From an uncultured Lachnoclostridium sp. (GTDB taxonomy: Bacteria; Bacillota; Clostridia; Lachnospirales; Lachnospiraceae): a stretch of 64,000 nt of DNA. Where the stretch lies: positions 1 through 64,000 of the forward strand of contig CAMMSL010000007.1 of NCBI GenBank assembly GCA_946499505.1, in the 5' to 3' direction. A program made the translations under genes and the position numbers. The notes under the pieces are model-generated. The model saw only the letters and a list, made by a program, of their open reading frames with translations, was not told the DNA's origin and made no database searches. The number at the start of each line of letters is the position of its first letter. Position 1 is the stretch's first letter. Below are positions 1 through 9,133 of the stretch, piece after piece.

Positions 1-1
1 G

Positions 2-16
2 CCCGGACTGTCCGGG
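2..16. repeat. 15-base palindrome at the rfbA breakpoint side
   Basis: Two 7-base arms (cccggac / gtccggg) flank a single t, forming a perfect palindrome. It lies in the 5' DNA that does not encode recognisable RfbA sequence. It could be part of a recombination junction or a chance or contig-edge feature. No function is claimed. Confidence 0.4.
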
Positions 17-42
17 AAATGCGGCCCTGCTGTCCGTAGAAA

Positions 43-441
43 GTGGCTGTTTGCAATTGTGTGACAGGACTTTATTTCTATGACAACAATGTTGTTGATT
101 ACGCAAAACAGCTGAAACCAAGCCCCCGCGGCGAACTTGAGATCACGGATCTGAACCGGATCTATCTGGAAAACAGCAGCCTGAATGTAGAACTTCTGGG
201 ACAGGGATTCACATGGCTGGATACCGGAACTCATGAGAGTCTTGCTGACGCGACGAATTTCGTCAAGACCATGGAAACCCACCAGCACCGCAAAATCGCC
301 TGCCTGGAGGAAATCGCTTATCTCAATGGATGGATCTCCAGAGATGAGGTCATGAAAGTCTACGAAATACTGAAGAAAAACCAGTACGGCCAGTACCTGA
401 AAGACGTGCTTGACGGAAAATACCAGGAACAGTTATATTAG
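43..441 (+). CDS. rfbA: Glucose-1-phosphate thymidylyltransferase, C-terminal fragment
   Basis: RfbA joins glucose-1-phosphate and dTTP to give dTDP-glucose, the first step to dTDP-L-rhamnose. The readable part runs from about [12 protein letters not shown] through [14 protein letters not shown] and [11 protein letters not shown] to the C-terminus, all strongly family-like. It is 132 residues against about 290 for the whole enzyme, so the nucleotide-binding N-terminal half is missing. An in-frame stop lies at 37-39, and no frame of bases 1-48 encodes the segment expected before VTGLYFYDN. The GTG at 43 is only the first possible start, not a supported one. The 3' end is 29 bases before rfbB. 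Either the gene is truly broken here or the window begins at an assembly junction. Confidence 0.85.
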   Translation: MAVCNCVTGLYFYDNNVVDYAKQLKPSPRGELEITDLNRIYLENSSLNVELLGQGFTWLDTGTHESLADATNFVKTMETHQHRKIACLEEIAYLNGWISRDEVMKVYEILKKNQYGQYLKDVLDGKYQEQLY

Positions 442-470
442 ACAGGAAATAAAAAGGGAGATTATATATT

Positions 471-1490
471 ATGAACATTATCGTAACCGGCGGAGCCGGA
501 TTCATCGGAAGCAACTTTATTTTTCACATGTTAAAAAAATATCCGGATTACAGGATCATCTGTCTGGACTGCCTTACATATGCCGGAAATCTTTCCACAC
601 TTGCATCTGTCATGGACAATCCGAATTTCCGCTTTGTAAAGGAATCCATCACAGACCGTGATGCAGTCTACAAATTATTTGAAGAAGAGCATCCTGATAT
701 CGTGGTAAACTTCGCAGCAGAAAGCCATGTAGACCGGTCGATCGAGAATCCTGAAGTGTTTCTCGACACAAATATCAAAGGTACTGCGGTGCTGATGGAT
801 GCCTGCAGAAAATACGGTATTCAGCGCTATCATCAGGTATCCACAGATGAAGTCTACGGCGATCTTCCGCTGGACAGACCGGATCTCTTCTTCACGGAGG
901 AAACACCGATCCACACAAGCAGCCCTTACAGCTCTTCCAAAGCAGCAGCCGATCTGCTTGTTATGGCTTACCACAGGACCTATGGTCTCCCCGTAACGAT
1001 CAGCCGCTGCTCGAACAATTACGGACCGTACCACTTCCCGGAGAAGCTGATTCCTCTTATGATCATTAATGCTCTTGCGGACAAGCCCCTCCCTGTCTAC
1101 GGCGAAGGCCTTAATGTCAGAGACTGGCTGTATGTAGAAGATCACTGCCGTGCCATCGACCTGATCATCCACAACGGACGGGTCGGAGAAGTCTACAACG
1201 TGGGCGGACACAATGAGATGCGCAACATCGATATCGTAAAACTCATCTGCAAAGAGCTCGGCAAACCGGAGAGCCTGATCACACATGTGGCAGACCGCAA
1301 AGGACATGATATGCGCTACGCTATCGATCCTACAAAAATCCACAACGAACTCGGCTGGCTTCCCGAGACAAAATTCGAAGATGGAATCAAAAAGACAATC
1401 CAGTGGTATCTCAACAACAGAGACTGGTGGGAAGATATCATATCCGGCGAATATCAGAATTACTACAAAAAAATGTATGAAAACAGATAG
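471..1490 (+). CDS. rfbB: dTDP-glucose 4,6-dehydratase
   Basis: Converts dTDP-glucose to dTDP-4-keto-6-deoxyglucose in the cytoplasm, using bound NAD. It is an extended SDR protein of 339 residues, the normal length. The Rossmann motif TGGAGFIG is at residues 6-13, the STDEVYG segment at 124-130 carries the catalytic Thr-Asp-Glu, and the YSSSK motif gives Tyr153 and Lys157. An SD (aaaaaggga) precedes the ATG. It lies between the rfbA fragment and rfbD in a tight plus-strand operon making dTDP-L-rhamnose, presumably for the polysaccharide encoded on the other strand. Confidence 0.96.
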   Translation: MNIIVTGGAGFIGSNFIFHMLKKYPDYRIICLDCLTYAGNLSTLASVMDNPNFRFVKESITDRDAVYKLFEEEHPDIVVNFAAESHVDRSIENPEVFLDTNIKGTAVLMDACRKYGIQRYHQVSTDEVYGDLPLDRPDLFFTEETPIHTSSPYSSSKAAADLLVMAYHRTYGLPVTISRCSNNYGPYHFPEKLIPLMIINALADKPLPVYGEGLNVRDWLYVEDHCRAIDLIIHNGRVGEVYNVGGHNEMRNIDIVKLICKELGKPESLITHVADRKGHDMRYAIDPTKIHNELGWLPETKFEDGIKKTIQWYLNNRDWWEDIISGEYQNYYKKMYENR

Positions 1491-1501
1491 GAGACATCAC
1501 T

Positions 1502-2455
1502 ATGAAAATATTTGTAACCGGCGTAGGCGGACAGCTGGGGCATGATGTGATGAACGAACTGGCATCCCGCGGACATGAATGCATCGGATCAGATATACAG
1601 GAAACATACTCCGGCATACAGGACGGCACCAGTGTATGCAGCATGCCATATCGCTCCTTAGACATCACAGACCAGAACGCCGTGGCACAAGTTCTGGAAG
1701 AGATCCGGCCCGACGCAGTGATCCACTGCGCAGCCTGGACTGCTGTCGATGCCGCCGAGGATGAAAACAACAAAGAAACCGTCAGACGGATCAATGCGGA
1801 CGGAACCCGCTATATCGCATCTGAATGCAAAAAACTTGACTGCAAGATGATCTATATCAGCACCGACTATGTGTTCGACGGTCAGGGCGAAACGCCCTGG
1901 AAACCGGACTGCAAAGACTATGCGCCGCTCAATGTTTATGGAGAGACAAAACTGGCCGGTGAGCTGGCAGTTGCTGAGACTCTGGAAAAATACTTTATCG
2001 TGCGCATCGCATGGGTATTCGGAGCAAACGGAAAAAACTTTATCAAAACTATGCTGAATGTAGGGAAAACACATGACCGGCTGACCGTGGTCTGCGATCA
2101 GATTGGAACCCCCACCTACACTCTCGACCTGGCTGTACTGCTGGCGGATATGGTCGAGTCTGAAAAATACGGCTATTACCACGCTACGAATGAGGGCGGG
2201 TATATCAGCTGGTATGACTTCACGAAAGAAATCTTCCGCCAGGCAGTGGAACTCGGGAAAGACATATACAGTGAGGACCGTCTGGAGGTCGTGCCTGTCA
2301 CCACAGAAGAATACGGCGTCTCAAAGGCAGCAAGGCCTTTTAACTCACGGCTTGACAAGTCGAAGCTCATCAAAGAGGGCTTCACTCCTCTCCCATCCTG
2401 GCAGGATGCTCTCAGGAGATACTTAACAGAACTATTCAGACAGGAGGAAATGTAA
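1502..2455 (+). CDS. rfbD: dTDP-4-dehydrorhamnose reductase
   Basis: Last enzyme of the pathway: reduces dTDP-4-keto-L-rhamnose to dTDP-L-rhamnose with NAD(P)H. It is an SDR of 317 residues with TGVGGQLG at 6-13, the TDYVFDG signature at 121-127 and the YGETK catalytic pair Tyr146/Lys150. An SD (ataggaga) precedes the ATG. The gene starts 11 bases after rfbB and stops 2 bases before rfbC. RfbD before RfbC is a common Firmicute order. It is slightly longer than the usual 280-300 residues because of an insertion near residues 30-50. Confidence 0.94.
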   Translation: MKIFVTGVGGQLGHDVMNELASRGHECIGSDIQETYSGIQDGTSVCSMPYRSLDITDQNAVAQVLEEIRPDAVIHCAAWTAVDAAEDENNKETVRRINADGTRYIASECKKLDCKMIYISTDYVFDGQGETPWKPDCKDYAPLNVYGETKLAGELAVAETLEKYFIVRIAWVFGANGKNFIKTMLNVGKTHDRLTVVCDQIGTPTYTLDLAVLLADMVESEKYGYYHATNEGGYISWYDFTKEIFRQAVELGKDIYSEDRLEVVPVTTEEYGVSKAARPFNSRLDKSKLIKEGFTPLPSWQDALRRYLTELFRQEEM

Positions 2456-2457
2456 AA

Positions 2458-3066
2458 ATGGGTCAGATAAAAGTAGAAAAAAATGCCGGCGGAATCAAGG
2501 GTTTATGCGTGATCGAACCGACAGTTCACGGTGACGCACGCGGGTATTTTATGGAAACATATAATCAGCAGGACATGCATGAGGAAGGCCTTGACATGGT
2601 ATTCGTCCAGGACAACCAGTCCTGTTCTACAAAAGGAGTACTCCGCGGTCTTCACTTTCAGAAAGAATTCCCTCAGGGCAAACTGGTCCGCGTGATCAAA
2701 GGCTCTGTATTCGATGTAGCCGTTGATTTAAGAAGCGATTCCGACACTTATGGCAAATGGTTCGGTATTGAACTGACCGAAGAAAACAAAAAACAGTTCT
2801 ACATCCCGGAAGGCTTTGCCCACGGATTCCTTGTACTTTCCGATGTCGCAGAATTCTGTTATAAATGCACTGACTTCTACCATCCCGGCGATGAAGGCGG
2901 TCTGGCTTGGAATGATCCGGAAATCGGCATCGAGTGGCCTGAACTTGTAGGCGACTATCAGGGAACTGCCTCAGCGGAAGGCTATCAACTCAAAGACGGA
3001 ACTCCGCTGAACTTAAGCGACAAAGACCAGCTGTGGGTCGGATTAAAAGATACGTCTAAATTTTAA
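2458..3066 (+). CDS. rfbC: dTDP-4-dehydrorhamnose 3,5-epimerase
   Basis: Epimerises C3 and C5 of dTDP-4-keto-6-deoxyglucose. It is a cupin-fold protein of 202 residues. RGLHFQ at 63-68 contains the catalytic His66, with IPEGFAHGF and the FCYKCTDFYHP region further on. The SD (caggaggaaat) lies inside the end of rfbD, so the two are probably translationally coupled. It is the last gene of the rfb operon, followed by a good intrinsic terminator. Confidence 0.95.
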   Translation: MGQIKVEKNAGGIKGLCVIEPTVHGDARGYFMETYNQQDMHEEGLDMVFVQDNQSCSTKGVLRGLHFQKEFPQGKLVRVIKGSVFDVAVDLRSDSDTYGKWFGIELTEENKKQFYIPEGFAHGFLVLSDVAEFCYKCTDFYHPGDEGGLAWNDPEIGIEWPELVGDYQGTASAEGYQLKDGTPLNLSDKDQLWVGLKDTSKF

Positions 3067-3087
3067 AATCATTATCACATACATTCC

Positions 3088-3132
3088 CCTCTTTCATGAC
3101 GGAGCAAATCCTGAAATGAAAGAGGTTTTTTT
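3088..3132 (+). terminator. Intrinsic terminator of the rfb operon
   Basis: Ten-base perfect arms (cctctttcat at 3088-3097 and atgaaagagg at 3116-3125) enclose an 18-base loop and are followed by seven Ts. It lies 21 bases after the rfbC stop codon. Confidence 0.85.
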
Positions 3133-3191
3133 ATCCAGTCGGTTATAAAGCGTTTACAGATTTTCAGGTATGGCCTGGAATGGATTTAAGC

Positions 3192-4148
3192 TTACAAATC
3201 AGAATACAGGTCTTCCCGATAAACCCCATCCGTAATCAACTTTTTAAAGCTCTCCACTACAGCGGCCTTATCTTCCTTATATGTAACTCCAAACCATGTA
3301 TCATTGGTCCCCAAGACCTTTACTGTATAATTCTTGTCTCTTAATAACCCACCGATCAACGTTGGAAGCAAGTATTCTGCATTCATGGGATTTTCCACCA
3401 CATCCTTCTCAAAGAAGGTCCTAAAATTTGATTCCAGCACAGACATGAATGACGGATCATGGCCATCTTTCGATGGGAATCCCCACATATTCATAGACAC
3501 ATAGGATTCCGGATTTAATTTCACTCCATCCGCCTCAGCTCCAATTAATCCGGTCACCGGATCAATTTTCTTAACAATATTGCTTGTTTCTACCACGTTA
3601 ATGATGTGTGTATGTCTTTCTTCAACTCGACACACTCCTCGGGTGACCCCGCCATTGTCAGAAAGCGTATTTTTGAGAATAAAACCGGCCATTGCTATTG
3701 CCGTATCTGCATGATCCAGTACCAGCCAGTCGTGGAGTTTGCAAAATGCTTCTTTTCCATAATAGTCATCTGCATTAATCACCGCAAAAGGCTCATGAAT
3801 CCGATTTTTCGCTGCGAGAACAGCCTGTCCTGTTCCCCAGGGTTTGGTACGTCCTACAGGAACAGTATATCCTTCCGGAACAGCCATTAAATCCTGAAAT
3901 GCATATGCTGTGTCCACACCAAGAGATCGGCAGACAGCTTCCACTCGATTACCGATACGTTCTCTGAAATCATCTTCGATATCCTTACGAATCACAAATA
4001 CTATTTTATTGAATCCCGCCTCAATAGCATCGTGAATGGAATAATCCATGATAATTTCATCATGTAAACCGACTGGTTCCAATTGTTTGATGCCTCCGCC
4101 AAAACGTGAGCCGATTCCGGCCGCCATAATTAATAATGTTGTATTCAT
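3192..4148 (-). CDS. Sugar nucleotidyltransferase (NTP_transferase fold)
   Basis: A 318-residue protein of the nucleotidyltransferase (GlmU/RfbA-like) fold, likely loading a sugar phosphate onto a nucleotide. Near the N-terminus it has the pyrophosphorylase signature AAGIGSRFGGGIKQ with the catalytic Arg and Lys, followed by the V-I-N-A-D-D-Y-Y metal-binding Asp pair. I start it at 4148, where aaaggggg precedes the ATG; an upstream in-frame Met at 4208 has no SD. It faces the rfb operon and lies outside the EPS operon proper. The exact sugar cannot be read from sequence. No C-terminal acetyltransferase (hexapeptide) domain is present. Confidence 0.8.
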   Translation of the reverse strand: MNTTLLIMAAGIGSRFGGGIKQLEPVGLHDEIIMDYSIHDAIEAGFNKIVFVIRKDIEDDFRERIGNRVEAVCRSLGVDTAYAFQDLMAVPEGYTVPVGRTKPWGTGQAVLAAKNRIHEPFAVINADDYYGKEAFCKLHDWLVLDHADTAIAMAGFILKNTLSDNGGVTRGVCRVEERHTHIINVVETSNIVKKIDPVTGLIGAEADGVKLNPESYVSMNMWGFPSKDGHDPSFMSVLESNFRTFFEKDVVENPMNAEYLLPTLIGGLLRDKNYTVKVLGTNDTWFGVTYKEDKAAVVESFKKLITDGVYREDLYSDL

Positions 4149-4393
4149 AATTGCCCCCTTTACAGCTTTAAAAAATATCAAAGGACTGATTAACACCGTT
4201 CTTTTCAAGTATACAAAATCAGCACTTATCTGCCATTGTTACTCAATCAACTTTCATTTTATCACTTCAAATCATTTATCAATTCATTCCATCATAGACA
4301 ATCTGCAGTGAGACAAACCGTTTGTTTTTAGGAAATCATGTATCCGGTCTGTCTAACAATTAGCTTTTGAGTTTACAACAGCATTCCTATTCA

Positions 4394-4422
4394 TTGTTAT
4401 CACCTTCTTTTGCAAATGTCAA
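4394..4422 (-). promoter_or_regulatory. Candidate sigma-A promoter with a 13-codon leader ORF
   Basis: On the minus strand TTGACA (4417-4422) and TAACAA (4394-4399) are separated by 17 bases. It could drive the nucleotidyltransferase after a leader of about 240 bases. A 13-codon reading frame (MNRNAVVNSKANC) with an SD-like gaaggtg overlaps the -10 region. The two readings conflict, so at most one is real. The rest of 4149-4436 shows nothing I can identify. Confidence 0.35.
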
Positions 4423-4459
4423 GCACTTTTAGGCTCTTTCCATAGTTACCTTTCCATAG

Positions 4460-4747
4460 TTAGTTCATTTTTCGCTTTGATTCAATCGAGGGCATATGTA
4501 AAGCAACTGTATCTGAAGTATGCTGTTCCGTTTCCCAGAACGGGATTTGCACAGCTTCCTGTTTCTGTGCGGCAGCATCCACTGCTTTTGGAACTTCGCA
4601 GGCTTTTTTGCGCAAAGCCCGGATGTGATAGTAAAATGTGCTGACAGGGATCCCGTTTTCTATGCACCATTGGCGGTCGGTAAGCCCGCTGGATCTGCAC
4701 TGGGTGATCAGATTTAACCAATGTTCATCATTTGAAGTTGTACTCAT
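4460..4747 (-). pseudogene. tnpA: IS66 accessory protein TnpA, truncated
   Basis: The protein has the IS66 TnpA pattern: EHWLNLITQCRSSGLTD, then WCIENGIPVSTFYYHIRALRK, a helix-turn-helix-like recruitment region. It is about 95 residues; intact members are somewhat longer, and the tail after HMPSIE is not family-like. The start at 4747 is preceded by ggaggag; a TTG at 4765 is less likely. In intact elements TnpB and TnpC follow, and both are missing here. Confidence 0.65.
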
Positions 4748-4765
4748 TTGATTCATCTCCTCCAA

Positions 4766-4889
4766 TGTGAGATTTTGGAGTAATCAGGTACAATAAAAGC
4801 GACTGAAGATGTGAAGTTGAAGCAAGGCTTTTGTACCTCCGAGAACCAGATAGGAAGTGAATTACTCCAAGTATCTGCAGTATCTCACA
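4766..4889. repeat. Nested imperfect inverted repeat in the IS66 end
   Basis: Three 8-base blocks on the left (tgtgagat 4766-4773, ggagtaat 4777-4784, aggtacaa 4786-4793) occur as exact reverse complements in mirrored order on the right (ttgtacct 4831-4838, attactcc 4861-4868, atctcaca 4882-4889). The DNA could fold into one long interrupted stem between the IS end and tnpA. Confidence 0.65.
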
Positions 4890-5098
4890 AAAGTTGGGGG
4901 TCTGCTATCCGGGCGATTATAAAGCGCTTACTATAAAGCAAATGTATAGCTCTATATTTTCCAGCCTTTTCAAGGAATTCTACATATTTAATTTTTATTC
5001 ATGAAACAACCCTGACCAAAATATGCGGAAGAACCACGCCGCACCGTAATATTCAACAAACACGTAATGCTGTACACTGTCGCATGTTCCTGCCTTTA

Positions 5099-6352
5099 CT
5101 ACTTATATTTGGAAATATGTTTAATTTTTCTCAAGACAACCAGTATACGTATTGGTAATTTAAATTTGACAACAAACAGAAGCCTCTTTTTCAAATTTAA
5201 TCCTTTCTTATAATTTTTCTCAATGGCTTCATATCCTTCACTAGCATATAAATCAAGAAGTTTATCACGATTCCCATCGTATTTGCTTGGATATTTAAGT
5301 TGTGCATTATTTTTAATTACGTGATCCATAGACGAAGGTAAATATTTAAGAGCTCCCTCGCAATGTTTTAAAAGCATTTCTCCTTTAACTGTGTTGACCA
5401 ATATGCAGGAAATACCCTTAGTAAGATTAAGCATATCTTTATTAGATGATGATAAATACTCAGGATGCTCCTCCTCAATTCCCCAGAAATCTCCAATGGA
5501 TAAATCCCCCACGCGTTCTTTTTTGGCAAACATACATTTATAGCAACTGTCACGGTATATTAATGAATTTAAAAAATAATAATAGTAAGAGCAAATAGCA
5601 AATGGAATTTCGCGCCATTTAAATATTCCCTTCTTATTTTTATATTTAACTGCAGCTTTAAATTCACCCCATCCAGCTGATTTATCTCGAAATTTCCAGT
5701 CAACAATTTTCCCTTTTAATATTTTTGACAAATATTCCAAATATTCTTGAAACATTTTTGAGTTTGGGACCCCATGACATATTATATCGATAGTAAACAA
5801 GGATTCCGTATTCTTATTCCCAAGGAATTCATATAAAGCTGCTACCTGACAGGGCGTACCAGAAAAAAGAACTTTCTTTCCAGCCATCAGTTCCCTTTGA
5901 ATTTTCTTGTAAATCCCCAACATATCACTCTGGACATATTTTGATCCTTGTAAATCTTGAATATTATTCTGTTCAGATACAATTTTGTGAACAGGAAATA
6001 ATCTTTCTTGTGAAAATTTCCATGCACACCCACAAACTATACCGCCATCTTGGATTAATCGTCTAGCAACAGTTCCAAATATACCGCCAGATGCGGCATT
6101 ATTAAGGATATCCTCGTCTGTAGCTACCGCCGCGTATACTTGCCGGTTATGATTTGTCTTTATGCTGTTATGATAAACACATACCTTTAAGCACATTTTG
6201 CACTTAACACAACAATCCGAATTAATAATCGGATAAAGGAAACCGTACTCATCTTCCTCCATTGATATTGCACCTTTTGGGCATGCATCTCTGCAGGCAC
6301 CACAACCACAGCAATCTGATTTCTTTTCAAATAAAATAATTTCACTCATCAT
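5099..6352 (-). CDS. FrhB/FdhB-like iron-sulfur flavoprotein (F420 hydrogenase/dehydrogenase beta family)
   Basis: A 417-residue redox protein. Two 4Fe-4S motifs open it: C14-x2-C17-x2-C20-x3-C24-P and C48-x2-C51-x2-C54-x3-C58. The FrhB/FdhB N and C domains follow, including GTPCQVAAL and a second Cys region (DSCYKCMFAKKERVGDLS). Such proteins occur in Clostridial and Bacteroidetes polysaccharide loci next to pyruvyltransferase-like genes; their reaction there is unknown, and F420 itself is not expected in this lineage. It is last in the EPS locus, 9 bases after wzx. The start has only a weak SD. Confidence 0.85.
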   Translation of the reverse strand: MMSEIILFEKKSDCCGCGACRDACPKGAISMEEDEYGFLYPIINSDCCVKCKMCLKVCVYHNSIKTNHNRQVYAAVATDEDILNNAASGGIFGTVARRLIQDGGIVCGCAWKFSQERLFPVHKIVSEQNNIQDLQGSKYVQSDMLGIYKKIQRELMAGKKVLFSGTPCQVAALYEFLGNKNTESLFTIDIICHGVPNSKMFQEYLEYLSKILKGKIVDWKFRDKSAGWGEFKAAVKYKNKKGIFKWREIPFAICSYYYYFLNSLIYRDSCYKCMFAKKERVGDLSIGDFWGIEEEHPEYLSSSNKDMLNLTKGISCILVNTVKGEMLLKHCEGALKYLPSSMDHVIKNNAQLKYPSKYDGNRDKLLDLYASEGYEAIEKNYKKGLNLKKRLLFVVKFKLPIRILVVLRKIKHISKYK

Positions 6353-6361
6353 CTATCACCG

Positions 6362-7927
6362 TTACTTATTCTTTTTCATCAATTTATCAGTTATAAATTT
6401 CAACTTCCCACTGGATGTACGATTAACTAGGTTTAATAACTCACCAAATTCGTTCGTATTTCGATATATAATAATGAATACTCCATTGAAAATAATAATA
6501 CAAATAATGCATCTGACAATTAACAAAGGCCAGCCCTCTAATGATATCAAATTACAAAATACAAAACATAAAATACTAATCACAATAATAGACAATGTAT
6601 AACGAAACAGTTTAAATAAATAATTTTTCAGATTACATTTATCAAATAAACATGTAAATAGATTATTTAAAAGCCACGGCATTCCAACTAATAATACTGA
6701 TAATACTGTAGAAAAAATCACACCATAAATCCCCCAATAATTTACCGTTAATAAATTTAAAGCAAGATTGGTCAATGCGGTAATTAACGTTCTAAAACGA
6801 TCTTTATGCCAGATTCCAGCTGCATCCTTATACATATTAAGAAGTAAATTAATTTCATACACATAGTAATAAATACAGAAACATATAACTGCTGTGAATC
6901 CAAGCATTAAGTCTTCTCCAACCCATATTTTCATAAAAGGTTGATACAAACATAAAAGACAGCACGTTGAAAAGCCTGATAACCATGCTATAAGAAAAGT
7001 AAATTTTTTCAAATCATTAAAATTTTTCTGTTTTGTTTCCACTATAAGACTATTGCCTATCCCTGCAGTACATGATTGAAATATAATAGAAACAATCCCT
7101 ATAATAGAATTAAGAATATAAAAATAATTCTGATAAATCGCAAGCATTGTTAAACCAAGGAAGGCTGATATGACGATGGTATCCGCCGAATTGACGATTA
7201 CTGATCCAATCTTAGAGGTAAAAAGGTCTCGAATTCTTTGATTAATTTGTTTTGTCAATTGCTTGTTTAGTGTTCCTTTGGGATGATAGTTTGGATACAT
7301 TTTATTAACAACAGCAGCGGTACTTATGTTAGTAATCACTTGTGTAACAAGAGCAATAATTAAATATATATAATAATTATGCAGGAAAAATAATGTTACA
7401 AATTGCAGTATATACTGAAAGGAATTTGTCAATATAGTGACTTTACTTGTAACATCTGTTCTTTGATGAGCTGTCACTAAACAATTTTTATATGCGAAAA
7501 GCCAATAGGTCAATACAGTTGTGGCTAAATTTAGAAGATATAATATATAAATATTAATATCGGATGGTACATTACCCTTAATTAATTGGGGAATTACTGG
7601 TAAAAGTAAAAGTCCCAGTATACAAATAACCAAGCCAATGATTCGATAATACAAACGATATAATTTCATTAATGAGCATATCGTTGACGTGTCGTCTTCT
7701 GCTATCGGCTTGTACATACTGAAAACCATTGCATTTCCAACGCCTAATTCAGCAAGATTCAAAACCTGAAGTACAGATGTAAATAAACTATTTAATCCTA
7801 AATATTGTACTCCCAAGCAATAAATCATCACTGTACGCATAAGAAATGGCAATGCTAACTGATAAATTTTCAGTATGAAACCAAAAATAATATTTCGCGT
7901 TGCATTTTTTGTCCTTTCAACTTTCAT
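6362..7927 (-). CDS. Oligosaccharide-unit flippase, Wzx/MATE-like
   Basis: Integral membrane protein of 521 residues with about 12-14 hydrophobic segments, of the polysaccharide biosynthesis (MOP superfamily) flippase type. It would move the undecaprenyl-linked repeat unit to the outer face. The basic N-terminus KVERTKNATRNIIFGFILK is typical. I start it at the ATG at 7927 because ggagaag lies 9 bases before it; the longer TTG frame from 7954 lacks support. It lies directly after a pyruvyltransferase-family gene and with wzy forms the Wzx/Wzy export pair. Confidence 0.85.
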   Translation of the reverse strand: MKVERTKNATRNIIFGFILKIYQLALPFLMRTVMIYCLGVQYLGLNSLFTSVLQVLNLAELGVGNAMVFSMYKPIAEDDTSTICSLMKLYRLYYRIIGLVICILGLLLLPVIPQLIKGNVPSDINIYILYLLNLATTVLTYWLFAYKNCLVTAHQRTDVTSKVTILTNSFQYILQFVTLFFLHNYYIYLIIALVTQVITNISTAAVVNKMYPNYHPKGTLNKQLTKQINQRIRDLFTSKIGSVIVNSADTIVISAFLGLTMLAIYQNYFYILNSIIGIVSIIFQSCTAGIGNSLIVETKQKNFNDLKKFTFLIAWLSGFSTCCLLCLYQPFMKIWVGEDLMLGFTAVICFCIYYYVYEINLLLNMYKDAAGIWHKDRFRTLITALTNLALNLLTVNYWGIYGVIFSTVLSVLLVGMPWLLNNLFTCLFDKCNLKNYLFKLFRYTLSIIVISILCFVFCNLISLEGWPLLIVRCIICIIIFNGVFIIIYRNTNEFGELLNLVNRTSSGKLKFITDKLMKKNK

Positions 7928-7966
7928 TTCTTTACTTCTCCAATCAGCAAACAAACAGACTTTCTT

Positions 7967-9133
7967 TTATTCAGCATCGCCTTGCAAAAGCCTATCTAAT
8001 TCTTGAAATTGTTTTTCAGCGGAAGCTTTCAGATAACTCAATTTAGATTCTGAAATGATATATCCATAATTATCAATAAAATAATCCTCTTTCATTGAAT
8101 CCAATTCCGTAGAATCTATATAAGGTATGTTACTATCAATATCATTTATTACATTATTAATCTTACTGCTATATGAAATAATATAAGTTTTTATTCTATA
8201 TAATAGTCCTATGATCATTGCATGATAACGAGATGCGATGATTGCTTCTGCGTTTTTAAAGAGTCCCATAATTTGTTTGTCAGAAATATCAGGATAGCTA
8301 TAAGACTCTATTCTTTCTTTATATTGAAGTTCTCCTAAAATATCATTTATTACTTCTGAGTCACCTTGCTTTTGGCAGAAAGCAATAAGAATAATTTTAG
8401 AATTACTGGTTTTCATGATATGTTTTATAATCCTGACTATAAAATCATTATATTTTTTTTGAATAACACTATCATAATTGCCATCCTTTTGAAACGAAAC
8501 AACAGAAATCAATATATATTTTCCATAGTTTTGCGGCAAAAAAAAGCATTCTCCTAAATTATAACTAAAAACCATATCCATAGCATTATGAATATTATCT
8601 AATTTTGAAAATAAGTTATAAGAGAATGTATCCCTAAACCATATTTCATCAGCAAGTTCAAAGAGCTTTATATGTCTATTTAAATATTGTTTACTTCTAT
8701 ATGGGCCAAAGTTACAACTAAGCAGATGAACACTGTTTTTGTAATACCTATAATCGGCAATATAATCAAAAAAAGAATACTCTTTCGGTTCAATAAACCC
8801 TGATCCTATAACGTATACATTATAGTCGCACATTTGGCATAACTTATATTTTTTTCTATTATAATATCTCAAAAAACCTGGAAATAACACTTTTGATGGG
8901 AGGTGTAATAAATAAAACATTCTTAAAATTTTATTATCAATCCGTACCCTTTTTATATCATAATTATTCATAGCATAAATAACGTTTTTATTAAAATATC
9001 CATTATATTTATTTTCTGCCATGATATAAAATTCAACATCAGGGTATCTATGTGATAAAATTTGAACGAACAAATCATCCCCCAAATTTTCATACAAAAA
9101 AGCATTTAAAAATATTTTGATTTGGTTTTCCAT
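7967..9133 (-). CDS. Polysaccharide pyruvyltransferase family protein (copy 1)
   Basis: A 388-residue CsaB/PssM-type protein. Family members transfer a pyruvyl group from phosphoenolpyruvate to a sugar, giving an acidic ketal, though many members in EPS loci are untested. The N-terminal NLGDDLFV Rossmann-like turn and the C-terminal ASRYHAMIIGLL motif with its conserved His support the family. Its ASRYHAM form differs from the TDxFHG form in the other two copies, so it probably has a different acceptor or role. Its start overlaps the end of wzy by 28 bases. The DNA is strongly AT-rich. Confidence 0.8.
   Translation of the reverse strand: MENQIKIFLNAFLYENLGDDLFVQILSHRYPDVEFYIMAENKYNGYFNKNVIYAMNNYDIKRVRIDNKILRMFYLLHLPSKVLFPGFLRYYNRKKYKLCQMCDYNVYVIGSGFIEPKEYSFFDYIADYRYYKNSVHLLSCNFGPYRSKQYLNRHIKLFELADEIWFRDTFSYNLFSKLDNIHNAMDMVFSYNLGECFFLPQNYGKYILISVVSFQKDGNYDSVIQKKYNDFIVRIIKHIMKTSNSKIILIAFCQKQGDSEVINDILGELQYKERIESYSYPDISDKQIMGLFKNAEAIIASRYHAMIIGLLYRIKTYIISYSSKINNVINDIDSNIPYIDSTELDSMKEDYFIDNYGYIISESKLSYLKASAEKQFQELDRLLQGDAE

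Larger units (their letters stand above)
4437..4931 (-). mobile_element. IS66-family remnant (one end plus tnpA)
   Basis: The right limit is the terminal sequence that reads gtaagcgctttataatcgcc on the minus strand from 4931, an IS66-like end beginning GTAAGCG. Inside it lies a tnpA-like gene; tnpB and tnpC are absent. On the left, a direct repeat tttccatagtta (4437-4448 and 4451-4462) marks where homology stops. Only about 0.5 kb of an element normally around 2.5 kb survives, so it cannot move by itself. Confidence 0.6.

Noticed and set aside
4048-4311. Plus-strand frame opposite the start of the nucleotidyltransferase
   Set aside because: It is antisense to a well-supported gene and lacks an SD.
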